Positions 45,560 through 53,530 of a DNA stretch of 64,000 bases are shown in pieces (positions within the stretch are counted from its first letter, which is position 1; each line of letters begins with the position of its first letter). The stretch is taken from positions 1 to 64,000 of the forward strand of contig DASPTU010000061.1 in assembly GCA_035623255.1 (NCBI GenBank). Direction: 5' to 3'. The DNA is from JAFAGX01 sp035623255. GTDB taxonomy: Bacteria; Acidobacteriota; Terriglobia; Terriglobales; Acidobacteriaceae. The translations under genes and the position numbers were made by a program. The notes beneath the pieces were generated by a model, which saw nothing but the letters and a program-made list of their open reading frames with translations, did not search any database and was not told where the DNA came from.

Positions 45560-45629
45560 GGATCAAAAAGGGAGATTGTACGGTAAGGCGGGCCTCGAGA
45601 ATTCCATCAAGGGACATCTCCGCCAAGAA

Positions 45630-45658
45630 ATACCGGCAGAGTGCGATTCTGCCGGTAT
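45630..45658 (-). terminator. hairpin after the TonB receptor gene
   Basis: An 11-bp perfect stem ATACCGGCAGA / TCTGCCGGTAT with a 7-base loop lies just past the receptor's stop. On the reverse strand it is followed by TTCTTGG, a weak T-tract. Confidence 0.6.
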
Positions 45659-45680
45659 CTTGCGAAAGCGTTATGGCAAC

Positions 45681-48600
45681 CTAGAAATAGAACTTTAATG
45701 CAAACTGGATCAGCCGTGGCCCTCGGTAATAGGCCGTCGCGGTTGAGGGGCTGGTATCCGATGTAACCATTCCGAAATTGCCACTGAAGCCCGATGCACC
45801 CTCGGTCGAGCTGGGGCCATAGAACTGGATGTGGTTAAAGGCGTTATAGAAGTTTGCTTGAAACTCCACATACTTGCTTTCGGTGAACTTGAAGTCTTTC
45901 AGGATGGAAATATCCCAGTCGTTAATCCCCGGCCCCCGCAATGAGTTGCGACCCATGTCGCCGTGTGTAAACAGCGGCACGCCGCCTTGCACGAGGGCTG
46001 TCGAAAAGCTGGGCAGCGGTTGACCGACGGGCGGCCCGACGGAGCACACCAAGTTGGTGGGATCGAACCAGAATGGACCAGTCGCGGTGCCGCTAAGACA
46101 GCTCCCATGGACTCCGTCGGGGCTCGGACTGAAGGTTCGAATCTGGCGGGGATTGCTGAAAATCTGGACCGGCCCGATGACATCAGCGCGGTCCAGATAG
46201 TTATTCAATTCGCTGGAATTGTCATTCTGAAAGATGGTGAATGGGTTTCCGGATTGGAAGCTGATGATGCCAGCCACAGACCATCCCCCGGCCAGTTTGC
46301 TGAGCATTGACGTCCCGTGAGCACCCAAGGGAATCTGCCAAATGGGACTGAGGACCAAACGGTTCCTGACATCAAAATCAGCCAAGCCGCGATCGAAGGC
46401 CGGATTTGTGGGGTTGGTATAGCTCGATGATCGCGCGCGGAATCCCGAACTTACATCGATACTCTTGGATAGGGTGTATGCGGCCCGGAACATCAGACCA
46501 TGGCTCATCTGCCGATCCACGGTGACCTGCAGTTGGTTGCTGGAGGAATTGGCGTCACTCAGATTGGTGTATATCTGCGTTGCCCCAGTGGGGCTGCCGA
46601 GGAATGCTGGAGTGGCGCCTGTGCAAGCGGCTAATGGGCGGGCACAATCCACATTTATGTTTTGTGTCGGATCCAGTTGAACGCTTGGGCTGGTGAAGTA
46701 GTTGTATTGTGCCAAAAGCCCGTTCGGGCCGCCGAGGACCGCGTAATTGGTCTCATTCGTGGCGATGGCCTTCCGGTTTAGATTGCCGGCATAGACAGCT
46801 TCCACCATTGTCGTCTTAGTCAGTTGATACTGCAGGCCATAATTGAAGTCATATGTGTAGGGAGTCCTGAAATGTGGGCTTACCACATAGGCGAAAGGAA
46901 TCGCGGGACTGAAGAAAGTACCTACTTTGCCCTGCTGCGCGAATGGATACGGGTTTGGATAGCCGAACGGCGTGAATGGGTCGGAAATGAATGAATTGGG
47001 CACCGTCGGGCTGGCCCCAGTGTAACTTGGATAATTGTTGGCCACGTAGCCGAACGGTGGTTGGCCGCCGAACTGCAAATTCAGGGCGCCATCTTCGATG
47101 TCATAAAACACTCCGAAACCGCCACGCATAACCAGCTTGGCGTTTCCCAGCACGTCCCACGCAAGGCCAAAACGGGGCGCGAAATTGTTACGATCGGGAT
47201 AGATTAAGCCCCGGTTCGGGGTGCCTCGATCACCGGGGTACAAAAAGCCAGGAGGGGCCCCCGGAAATACGGTGGACTGTCGTCCGGGGTACCAACCGAT
47301 AATTTCATTGCGCGGGTCTTCCTGGGGCGAGTTGTATTCGTAACGCAACCCGTAATCCAGAGTCAGTCTGTTGGTGATCTTCCAAGCATCCTGCCCGAAG
47401 AAATACCAAGAGTGGGTCCGAATACCGTAGCGGGCTGTCGAGAATTGATAGTAGTTATCGAAGAACCCGCCGACGAAATCAGCAAGATTGTTGCCGGTGA
47501 ATGAGCCGAAGTCACCAAAGAAGAAACTGCCGTTGTTGTAGAAGTCGTAATTGAAGTTGTTTTCGACCCAGCGAAGGTCGGCACCGAATTTTAGAGAGTG
47601 ACGTCCTCGCGTCCAGGAAAGCGTGTCCTGATACTGGAAGGTGGTGTCATGGATTTTGGTGGGGCCTTGCGGCGAGGGGCCCAGACTAAATGCGCCATTT
47701 ACAGACATGAGAGGCGGTGCGGCCCCGCCGGGATCGTCAGGGTGCACGGTCGTGAACCCCAGAGCCGAGGGCGGGGTTTTGTCCGTGGGAACGGCCTGGA
47801 AGGTGGCGTTGCGATTACTCGCGAATCTTAGCTCGTTCAGTATGGTCGGTGAAAGAGTCCGCGTCCAGCTGAGTGACCCTGCTTGATACCGTTGCGCGTT
47901 CGTGAAGCCCGAGCCAACCGGCACGTCTCCGCCAGTGGATGCGCCGTGCAGGATCTCGAAGGGGAAAACCTGGGGTTGGTCATCGAAAATGTAAAAGGCA
48001 GACAAGACGTCTTTTTTCGAAAGGTTGTAGTCGAAGCGAAAGACGAACTGATCATCTTGAAGAGCTGCCGTCGGCGCGGAGACGAACTGGTTCCCGGGAC
48101 GGTTCGGTAAGGGCACATATTTGGCGATGTAGTTGGCGATGACAGGATCAACTGGCACCTGATTGTTGGGATATGGGTTGCCGGTGGTCGGATTTATTAG
48201 TGGCGTATCTGGGAGCAATTCGCTGAAGTTCCCAGTCCTCTCGGCAGGACTCAAGGTCTCAAAAGGCGGCGCCACTTGGCCTTCCCGCCGCCTTGCACCC
48301 TGGTATGACGCAAAGAAGAACGCTTTGTCATTTTCAATCGGGAAGCCAATCGAGCCACCAAAGAGGTTGCGCTTGTAATTAGGAACGCTCTGCGTGAAGT
48401 AGTCAGAGGCATCGAGAGCAGTATTGCGGAAAAACTCGAACAGGCTTCCATGCACAGCGTTAGTACCTGATTTAATTACCTGATTGACGATGCCGCCAGA
48501 GGTTCGCCCGTATTCCGCTTCGTAGTTGTTGGTAAGGACTTTGAATTCGGCCACCGCGTCGGGATTTGGGTTGACGACCATGTTGTTACCGAGGAAGTCG

Positions 48601-49205
48601 TTGTTGTCAGCGCCGTCGATCAGAAAAGTCATCGATTCGGAGCGCTGACCAGCGACCGCAAAAGGATTCCCGGAGCCATCCTCGGCCTCCGGCACAACAA
48701 TTCCTGCCTGCAGGAGGCCTAATTGCATTGTGTCCCGCTCGACTAAAGGCAGATTAAGAATCCGCTGAGTGTCCTCTACCTTGCCCAAGGTGGCGCTGAT
48801 TGTATCCACCTGACTGGTGTTGGCTTGAACCTCAATGACTTGGCTCGTCGAGCCGACTCGCAGGGAAACGTCCTGGCGAGCGTTTTCATTGATCTGAAGA
48901 ATAATTCCGCTTTGCACGTACTTGTCGAAGCCCGGCTGCTCCACCGTCAACTCATACTTACCGATGGGCACCAGTGTGAACAGGTAATCTCCATCCTTAC
49001 TCGTCTTGCCAGGGCGCGAAATGTTGGTGGCCAGATTGCGCAGCGTGACCTTCGCACCCGCCACAACCGCACCAGAAGGGTCTCGAACGGTGCCATTAAC
49101 CGAAGCAGTGGCCTGCTGCGCTGGTGATTTGACCGTGGCCAGGACGGCAAACAGCGTCAGCACGCAGATAGATGTAGTCCGGATTAGGGAAAAGCGGCTT
49201 GTCAT
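45681..49205 (-). CDS. TonB-dependent receptor, Oar-like, with carboxypeptidase regulatory-like domain
   Basis: About 1174 residues. After a signal peptide, the N-terminal domain reads SVNGTVRDPSGAVVAGAKVTLRN and TSKDGDYLFTLVPIGKYELTVE, a CarboxypepD_reg-like fold. The plug carries QVIKSGTNAVHGSLFEFFRNTALDASDYF. The barrel is rich in aromatic and Asn strands and ends in ALKFYF, a normal outer-membrane C-terminal Phe. It should import an unknown ligand, probably a glycan or peptide. ATG 49205 is preceded by GTGAGGG; an upstream in-frame ATG (49241) is less likely. Confidence 0.93.
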   Translation of the reverse strand: MTSRFSLIRTTSICVLTLFAVLATVKSPAQQATASVNGTVRDPSGAVVAGAKVTLRNLATNISRPGKTSKDGDYLFTLVPIGKYELTVEQPGFDKYVQSGIILQINENARQDVSLRVGSTSQVIEVQANTSQVDTISATLGKVEDTQRILNLPLVERDTMQLGLLQAGIVVPEAEDGSGNPFAVAGQRSESMTFLIDGADNNDFLGNNMVVNPNPDAVAEFKVLTNNYEAEYGRTSGGIVNQVIKSGTNAVHGSLFEFFRNTALDASDYFTQSVPNYKRNLFGGSIGFPIENDKAFFFASYQGARRREGQVAPPFETLSPAERTGNFSELLPDTPLINPTTGNPYPNNQVPVDPVIANYIAKYVPLPNRPGNQFVSAPTAALQDDQFVFRFDYNLSKKDVLSAFYIFDDQPQVFPFEILHGASTGGDVPVGSGFTNAQRYQAGSLSWTRTLSPTILNELRFASNRNATFQAVPTDKTPPSALGFTTVHPDDPGGAAPPLMSVNGAFSLGPSPQGPTKIHDTTFQYQDTLSWTRGRHSLKFGADLRWVENNFNYDFYNNGSFFFGDFGSFTGNNLADFVGGFFDNYYQFSTARYGIRTHSWYFFGQDAWKITNRLTLDYGLRYEYNSPQEDPRNEIIGWYPGRQSTVFPGAPPGFLYPGDRGTPNRGLIYPDRNNFAPRFGLAWDVLGNAKLVMRGGFGVFYDIEDGALNLQFGGQPPFGYVANNYPSYTGASPTVPNSFISDPFTPFGYPNPYPFAQQGKVGTFFSPAIPFAYVVSPHFRTPYTYDFNYGLQYQLTKTTMVEAVYAGNLNRKAIATNETNYAVLGGPNGLLAQYNYFTSPSVQLDPTQNINVDCARPLAACTGATPAFLGSPTGATQIYTNLSDANSSSNQLQVTVDRQMSHGLMFRAAYTLSKSIDVSSGFRARSSSYTNPTNPAFDRGLADFDVRNRLVLSPIWQIPLGAHGTSMLSKLAGGWSVAGIISFQSGNPFTIFQNDNSSELNNYLDRADVIGPVQIFSNPRQIRTFSPSPDGVHGSCLSGTATGPFWFDPTNLVCSVGPPVGQPLPSFSTALVQGGVPLFTHGDMGRNSLRGPGINDWDISILKDFKFTESKYVEFQANFYNAFNHIQFYGPSSTEGASGFSGNFGMVTSDTSPSTATAYYRGPRLIQFALKFYF

Positions 49206-49461
49206 ATTGCCCTCACAATTTGGACAGTTCGCTGTGGTCAAACGGCGGATAGCAAAAGCATCGGAGGTTGCTGTGATCCTTGCACGCCGCTACTTTGGCG
49301 AAGCCGTAGCGGTGACAATCCGATATGGGTGAAAAATTATTCACAGAGGGATGCAGCTTTGCAAGACAAAACTGTCGATAACACCGATTGACAATTCAGT
49401 TTGTTAGCACACAGTGTTCGTTTATGTGGCCATTACAAAGTTCATAACACCTCAAGCAGGC
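49206..49461 (-). other. upstream region of the TonB receptor gene
   Basis: About 256 bases between the receptor start and the next terminator, without a credible ORF. No clear promoter consensus was found on the reverse strand. A plus-strand TTGACA is at 49390-49395, with no good -10 partner. Confidence 0.4.
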
Positions 49462-49462
49462 G

Positions 49463-49499
49463 CAAAAAGAATCCGGCAGGCCTGGTTGGACCTGCCGGA
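49463..49499 (-). terminator. rho-independent terminator of the H-protein-like gene
   Basis: On the reverse strand, stem CCGGCAGG / CCTGCCGG (49491-49498 and 49473-49480) with a 10-base loop is followed by TTCTTTTT. It lies about 40 bases beyond the gene's stop. Confidence 0.8.
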
Positions 49500-49541
49500 C
49501 AGTTGCGGCGAGTGCCGGAAGTTAACCCAGCGTCGCCGGAC

Positions 49542-50210
49542 TTATGACAAGAAGAATTCTTTCGTCAGAGTTGCCCAATCGCTATCGGGAATTTCCGCCG
49601 CTACATCTTCGACTGCGGCGCCGCCGTCCTGAGCCAGCGCCCCGACGAGACTCGGCATTTTTCTCTGCAGACGACCGGCGGATTCTTCCGTCCACCACCT
49701 CGCCAACGCACCACCAAGAAGATTCTTGAAATTTGTCTTCGCGTCGGGCGACTGCACCGTGATCAGCCAGCCTTCGCCATAAGGGTCCTTGCGGGCCAGC
49801 TCGGGATTTGTGGCGATCGAATCGTTGATGTCAGAGACAGTACCCTCAATTGGGGACACCATGTCGACTGCAATCCCGTCACGGTGCAACGTACAGAGCT
49901 TCTGTCCCTGACGAAGCCATTGACCCCGTTGCGGCATGGTGATGCTTTGGACTTTGCCGGCCAGCCGTGCCGCAAAATCGTCCATGCCGACGCGTACCAG
50001 GTTGGGGCTCTCGCCCAATGCCCAAGTGTGGCCGGGGTGATAGCGAACGTTGTCCGGGACCTGAAATCCGCTTACTAGGCTGGGTGCGAGCCGGGGCTTC
50101 ACCTCACTCTTGACAGCTTGTAAGGCTGCTTGAACAACCCTCTTACGACTATAGAAGTGATCAATCAGGAGAAAAGTCACGAATGTGAACAGGACTAATA
50201 AAACTGTCAT
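49542..50210 (-). CDS. membrane-anchored glycine cleavage H-protein-like protein without lipoyl lysine
   Basis: 222 residues. An N-terminal helix (VLLVLFTFVTFLLIDHFY) anchors it. Then comes an H-protein-like domain: YHPGHTWA, VRVGMDDFAARLAG, MVSPIEGTVSDIN, NPELARKDPYGEGWLI. In true GcvH the lipoyl lysine sits in ESVKAxSD before SPVSG. Here the aligned residues are RDGIAVDMVSP, so Gly replaces Lys. It cannot be lipoylated at that site. A structural or redox-sensing role is possible. No other glycine cleavage gene is nearby. Confidence 0.78.
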   Translation of the reverse strand: MTVLLVLFTFVTFLLIDHFYSRKRVVQAALQAVKSEVKPRLAPSLVSGFQVPDNVRYHPGHTWALGESPNLVRVGMDDFAARLAGKVQSITMPQRGQWLRQGQKLCTLHRDGIAVDMVSPIEGTVSDINDSIATNPELARKDPYGEGWLITVQSPDAKTNFKNLLGGALARWWTEESAGRLQRKMPSLVGALAQDGGAAVEDVAAEIPDSDWATLTKEFFLS

Positions 50211-50648
50211 AAGTCACCTCGCCGGAGGACCGTCTGCGTCTCGCTGGCCACTTTCCTTAAAGGCATTCCTATTGCCGAAACTGCGTGCGCTACATAGTTC
50301 GGCCGGGAATTGATTGAAGGTGCAGGAGATGCAGTCATTGCGGTGGGGAGGGAACGAGCAACTGAGTTGAAATTCGCAACGTGAATTTGAGGAGGATCGC
50401 AACAGCGCATCTCGAGACAAGGGGCTGTCTTTTCAGCAAGCGGTAGCGAAGTCAGTGAGTTAGAAGGGGAATGGACGCTGTGTAGGAACACAACATGGAG
50501 CGATGCAGAATTCAACGAAGGAAAAGTCAAGGGCAATATATGAATCGGAGACTGTCTGGTTCAGGCGTTCTTATCTTCTTGACAAAACTTACATACCTGT
50601 TAAAGTGCGGCCAACTGCCTAAGCAGTTGCTCCACAGGTGCTAACCCT
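50211..50648. promoter_or_regulatory. divergent intergenic region with likely promoter for the 84-residue gene
   Basis: 438 bases with no convincing gene. TTGACA at 50579-50584 and TAAAGT at 50601-50606, 16 bases apart, form a possible sigma-70 promoter. An inverted repeat CAACTGCCTAAGCAGTTG (50612-50629) follows in the leader of the small gene. Confidence 0.4.
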
Positions 50649-50903
50649 ATGAAGAATGTGTATGAAGTCTTAAGGCAAAAAGAGCTTGAACTGGCCAGAC
50701 TGGAGAAGGAAGTAGAGGCTTTGCGGGTGGCTGCGCCTTTGCTCTCCGATGACAAAGAAGCGCTCGCCGAAGCTACTAACAACAAGCCAACATTAGCCTC
50801 GCCAACCACCCAGCAGCCCATCCGGATCCCGCAACCGGCGGGAACTCCGGCTCCGGTTGCTCGCGCCGCGGGATGGGAAGATACTGCAAAGCGCTGGCCC
50901 TAG
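50649..50903 (+). CDS. small coiled-coil hypothetical protein
   Basis: 84 residues. The first 40 form a heptad-rich helix (VLRQKELELARLEKEVEALRVAAPLL), the rest a Pro/Thr-rich tail. Not recognised. The upstream promoter-like sequence and a start codon in good context make it plausible. It stands between the H-protein-like and FNR-like genes. Confidence 0.6.
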   Translation: MKNVYEVLRQKELELARLEKEVEALRVAAPLLSDDKEALAEATNNKPTLASPTTQQPIRIPQPAGTPAPVARAAGWEDTAKRWP

Positions 50904-50988
50904 ACAGGGTAGAGATAGTTCCGCGCCCAAGACGTAAGGCCGACTGTTGCACTTAGGCCAGCCGGCTACGTCACCCCAACCGAGTAAC

Positions 50989-51288
50989 TTACGCGCTGCA
51001 AACTTGCGAGAATAGCCATTCTCGCGGGACAGACTCAAAAAGAAGGTCTCCAGGAGGCGCGCTGAACTCAGCGCTGCATTCCGGACAAACGAATTCCCAC
51101 ATTCCCGCATCCGACCGAACCATCTTTCGTACACTGTCAAGGGACTCATAGGTAACCGCGAGAGCCCCGCAGTGTGGCATAGGGCAGGTCGCGCCAAACC
51201 CACGCAGATCCACTTCTTCTTTCCACGCGCGCAGTGCCAGAGCTATCTGCTCGCGGTCAAGATTGGTCTTGCTACGATTCAGCTTCAT
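50989..51288 (-). CDS. hypothetical zinc-ribbon protein
   Basis: 99 residues with CPMPHC(x27)CPEC, a probable four-ligand zinc site, and no membrane segment. The family is not recognised. It lies 23 bases after the FNR-like gene on the same strand, so the two may be co-transcribed. Confidence 0.65.
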   Translation of the reverse strand: MKLNRSKTNLDREQIALALRAWKEEVDLRGFGATCPMPHCGALAVTYESLDSVRKMVRSDAGMWEFVCPECSAEFSAPPGDLLFESVPREWLFSQVCSA

Positions 51289-51311
51289 TTGATTCCTCTG
51301 CTTTTATGTCT

Positions 51312-52106
51312 TTACGAAGCAACCAGCCTCTCCAAACCGGCCTTGTTTCTGATAACGAGCGTCGAGCCGTTCACCTCCAGGACATGTTGCTTCTTGAAAT
51401 CACTCAGGGTTCGCGTGACCGTTTCCCGTGAAGTGCCGATCAACTGCGCCATTTCTTCGTGTGTCAAAGCCAGCTTCAGGCGGACAGTGCCGTCTACAAC
51501 GCGGCCATCGGTCGACCATTGCAGCAGGAGGCGAGCCAGTTTCTCCGAGACTGAATGGGACAATCCGATGGATCGGATCACTTCGTAGGCCGATTGGCAG
51601 TCGCGGGCGAGATGCTGGGCAGCGTGCAAGCACGCATCGGGATGTTGGTTCAGGAAGTGCAAGAAATCTTCGCGGCGAATGAATGCCAACTGGGCCGGCT
51701 GCAGGGTTTCCACTGTCACTTCGTAGGGCTTTCTGCTGATGCACGCATGCAGGCCGAGAATCGTGCCCGGCTCGGCAATTTTCAAAATCATGCTCTTGCC
51801 GTCGGCGTTAGTAGTGGTCAGCTTGGCACGGCCCTGGCAGAGAACGTAGACGCCACGGGCATCTTGTCCTTCCAGAAAAACCACAGAGCTTTCCGGATAA
51901 GAGCTGACATGTTTCAAGTTGTTCAAGTCTTGCGTGGTGGCCTCAGAGAGCGCGCAGAAAGAATTACCATTGCGCAGCTTGCATGCAACACAGTTGTCAA
52001 CGATGGGAAGGCCGTATGGAGAGTGCGCGGTTCTCCTCTCCGGGGCCGGGTAAAAACCGGGCGCCTGAGTCCTGCTAATCGCGTTTACTGTTGCGGTTGC
52101 CATCAT
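51312..52106 (-). CDS. Crp/Fnr-family transcriptional regulator with N-terminal cysteine cluster
   Basis: 264 residues. A cyclic-nucleotide-binding-like domain (about 60-170) is followed by a helix-turn-helix (LTHEEMAQLIGTSRETVTRTL). The N-terminal CVACKLRNGNSFC gives Cys39, Cys42 and Cys51, and Cys122 lies in the sensor domain. FNR uses three N-terminal cysteines plus one internal cysteine for an oxygen-sensitive [4Fe-4S] cluster. The spacing here (x2, x8) differs from E. coli FNR (x2, x5), so an Fe-S sensor is likely but unproved. It has a long upstream region with an 18-bp palindrome. Confidence 0.85.
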   Translation of the reverse strand: MMATATVNAISRTQAPGFYPAPERRTAHSPYGLPIVDNCVACKLRNGNSFCALSEATTQDLNNLKHVSSYPESSVVFLEGQDARGVYVLCQGRAKLTTTNADGKSMILKIAEPGTILGLHACISRKPYEVTVETLQPAQLAFIRREDFLHFLNQHPDACLHAAQHLARDCQSAYEVIRSIGLSHSVSEKLARLLLQWSTDGRVVDGTVRLKLALTHEEMAQLIGTSRETVTRTLSDFKKQHVLEVNGSTLVIRNKAGLERLVAS

Positions 52107-52182
52107 GATTTCCTTTCGCGAAGAGGTTTTTCTACCCCACTTGAGTACGACTGCACTCTACGCGCAGCCACGAAACTTCAGT

Positions 52183-52200
52183 ACTAGGGCAATCCCTAGT
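52183..52200. promoter_or_regulatory. 18-bp palindrome upstream of the FNR-like gene
   Basis: ACTAGGGCAATCCCTAGT, followed by TTTTTT, lies 77-94 bases upstream of the FNR-like start. A near-identical copy is at 52811-52828. The likely reader is the LuxR-type regulator encoded next to it, or the FNR-like protein itself. The T-run on the plus strand also makes it terminator-like. Confidence 0.55.
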
Positions 52201-52254
52201 TTTTTGACGTTCCTGAACTTGGCGTGTTGATAGAGACTAACGATCCGCAGATGT

Positions 52255-52662
52255 TCAGTGCTGCGATCGACTACTCAATTGCGGAGAGAAGTACGGAATT
52301 CCGGTCAGCACGCTGGAGATGGCAACAGGCAGTTGTTCGTTGGTATAGACCTTCAGCACGTAGCCATCAGCGCCCAGAGCGCGGGCCTTCTTCAGATAAG
52401 CCGAGGAGGACTGCACGGTCAGGAAGATGATCTTGGCCGCGATCCCAGCTTCACGGATTCTGGCGGCCGCTTCAAAGCCGGTCATAACGGGCATGCTGAT
52501 GTCTGACACAATCAGGTCCGGATTGAGCTGAGTTGCCGCTTCGACCAGTTTCTGTCCGTTTTCAACCGCTGCAATGACGTCGTACTCCGGCTCGAGCAAG
52601 GCGCGAAGTTCTTCCAGCATCTCCGCGTGATCATCAGCCAACAGGATTCGCGTTCGACTCAT
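52255..52662 (-). CDS. single-domain response regulator receiver protein
   Basis: 135 residues, a lone REC domain: the acidic pair ADDH at the end of strand 1, phospho-acceptor Asp54 in IVSDISMP, and Lys in GYVLK. There is no output domain; the protein ends 20 residues after the last helix. It closely resembles the REC domain of the NarL/FixJ regulator next to it, so it may be a copy that lost its HTH or a phosphate sink. A start at 52713 would add 17 residues; the RILLADDH context favours 52662. Confidence 0.82.
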   Translation of the reverse strand: MSRTRILLADDHAEMLEELRALLEPEYDVIAAVENGQKLVEAATQLNPDLIVSDISMPVMTGFEAAARIREAGIAAKIIFLTVQSSSAYLKKARALGADGYVLKVYTNEQLPVAISSVLTGIPYFSPQLSSRSQH

Positions 52663-52810
52663 GGAAGCGTAACTAGCCGCCGCATCGAAAAAAGTTTGCG
52701 TCGCTGCAGCCATTGGAAAAGTTCACAATGTCAGCTCACTGCGGCTGGAATTTCAAAGCCGCGGTTGCGTTGTGACTAATGCAGAATAGAGAGGTCGGAG
52801 GTTGCTTGGG

Positions 52811-52828
52811 ACTAGGGTATACCCTAGT
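52811..52828. promoter_or_regulatory. 18-bp palindrome upstream of the receiver-only gene
   Basis: ACTAGGGTATACCCTAGT, followed by TTTTTT, lies 98-149 bases upstream of the receiver gene (depending on its start) and just after the stop of the LuxR-type regulator. It is the second copy of the element at 52183-52200. Confidence 0.55.
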
Positions 52829-52831
52829 TTT

Positions 52832-53470
52832 TTAGCCTGGGATAAGCCCTCGCTGGAGAGCGACTTTGGTCAGTTCGGCGACGCTCCTGACCCCCAGCTT
52901 GGCCATAATTCGTGCCCGGTGGAACTCTACTGTCTTGACAGATACGTGGATCACGTCGGCGATTTCTTTGTTGCCGCGACCCTCGACGATTAGCTGCAGG
53001 ATTTCCCGTTGACGGTCGGAAAGCTCCTCGGTTTCTTCGCTGAGTTCTCCCTCACGATTCCACAGGCGGGCGATTACATCCTCGCCAAATGCCGGAGTGA
53101 TATAGATTTTGCCTCGCAACACTGTGGTGAGCGCCTGCTGCAGTTCCTCGGTAGCACCGGACTTAAGAACATAGCCAGAAGCGCCCAATCGGAGGGCCTG
53201 CTTCAGATAGGCAGGATTGAGGTGCTGGCTGAGAAAGATTAATTTCGTCTGCGGCAGATTCTTCTTGATCTGCTTTGCCGCCTCGAAGCCGTTCAGCAGG
53301 GGCATGCTGATATCAAGGATCACGAGATCGGGCTTCGACCGCTCGGTTTCTCTGACTAAAGCACGGCCATCCTTGGCAATGCCAACAATTTCATATTGAG
53401 CCTGCAAGGCAGCACGGAGCCCGTCAAGAATCAGGACGTGGTCGTCGCCAAGCAGCACCCTCAGCTTCAT
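52832..53470 (-). CDS. NarL/FixJ-family response regulator
   Basis: 212 residues. REC domain with Asp53 in VILDISMP and Lys in GYVLKSG, then a LuxR-type HTH (LSDRQREILQLIVEGRGNKEIADVIHVSVKTVEFHRARIMAKLGV). Complete and normal length. The partner histidine kinase is divergently transcribed 60 bases away. ATG 53470 is used; an upstream in-frame extension would cross the shared promoter. Confidence 0.92.
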   Translation of the reverse strand: MKLRVLLGDDHVLILDGLRAALQAQYEIVGIAKDGRALVRETERSKPDLVILDISMPLLNGFEAAKQIKKNLPQTKLIFLSQHLNPAYLKQALRLGASGYVLKSGATEELQQALTTVLRGKIYITPAFGEDVIARLWNREGELSEETEELSDRQREILQLIVEGRGNKEIADVIHVSVKTVEFHRARIMAKLGVRSVAELTKVALQRGLIPG

Positions 53471-53530
53471 GGTCAACAAAGATAACAACAGCGTATCATG
53501 CTTGGAAAGACTACTTTCTAGAGATAGCTG

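Noticed and set aside
46120..46150. GGTTCGAATCTGG resembling a tRNA T-arm
   Set aside because: It is inside the TonB receptor gene and no acceptor, D or anticodon arms can be drawn around it.
50207..50536. A 109-residue reverse-strand ORF whose stop overlaps the start of the H-protein-like gene
   Set aside because: The ATGA overlap is attractive, but the translation is Ser/Pro-rich with no motif and codon use does not stand out. It remains a weak possibility.
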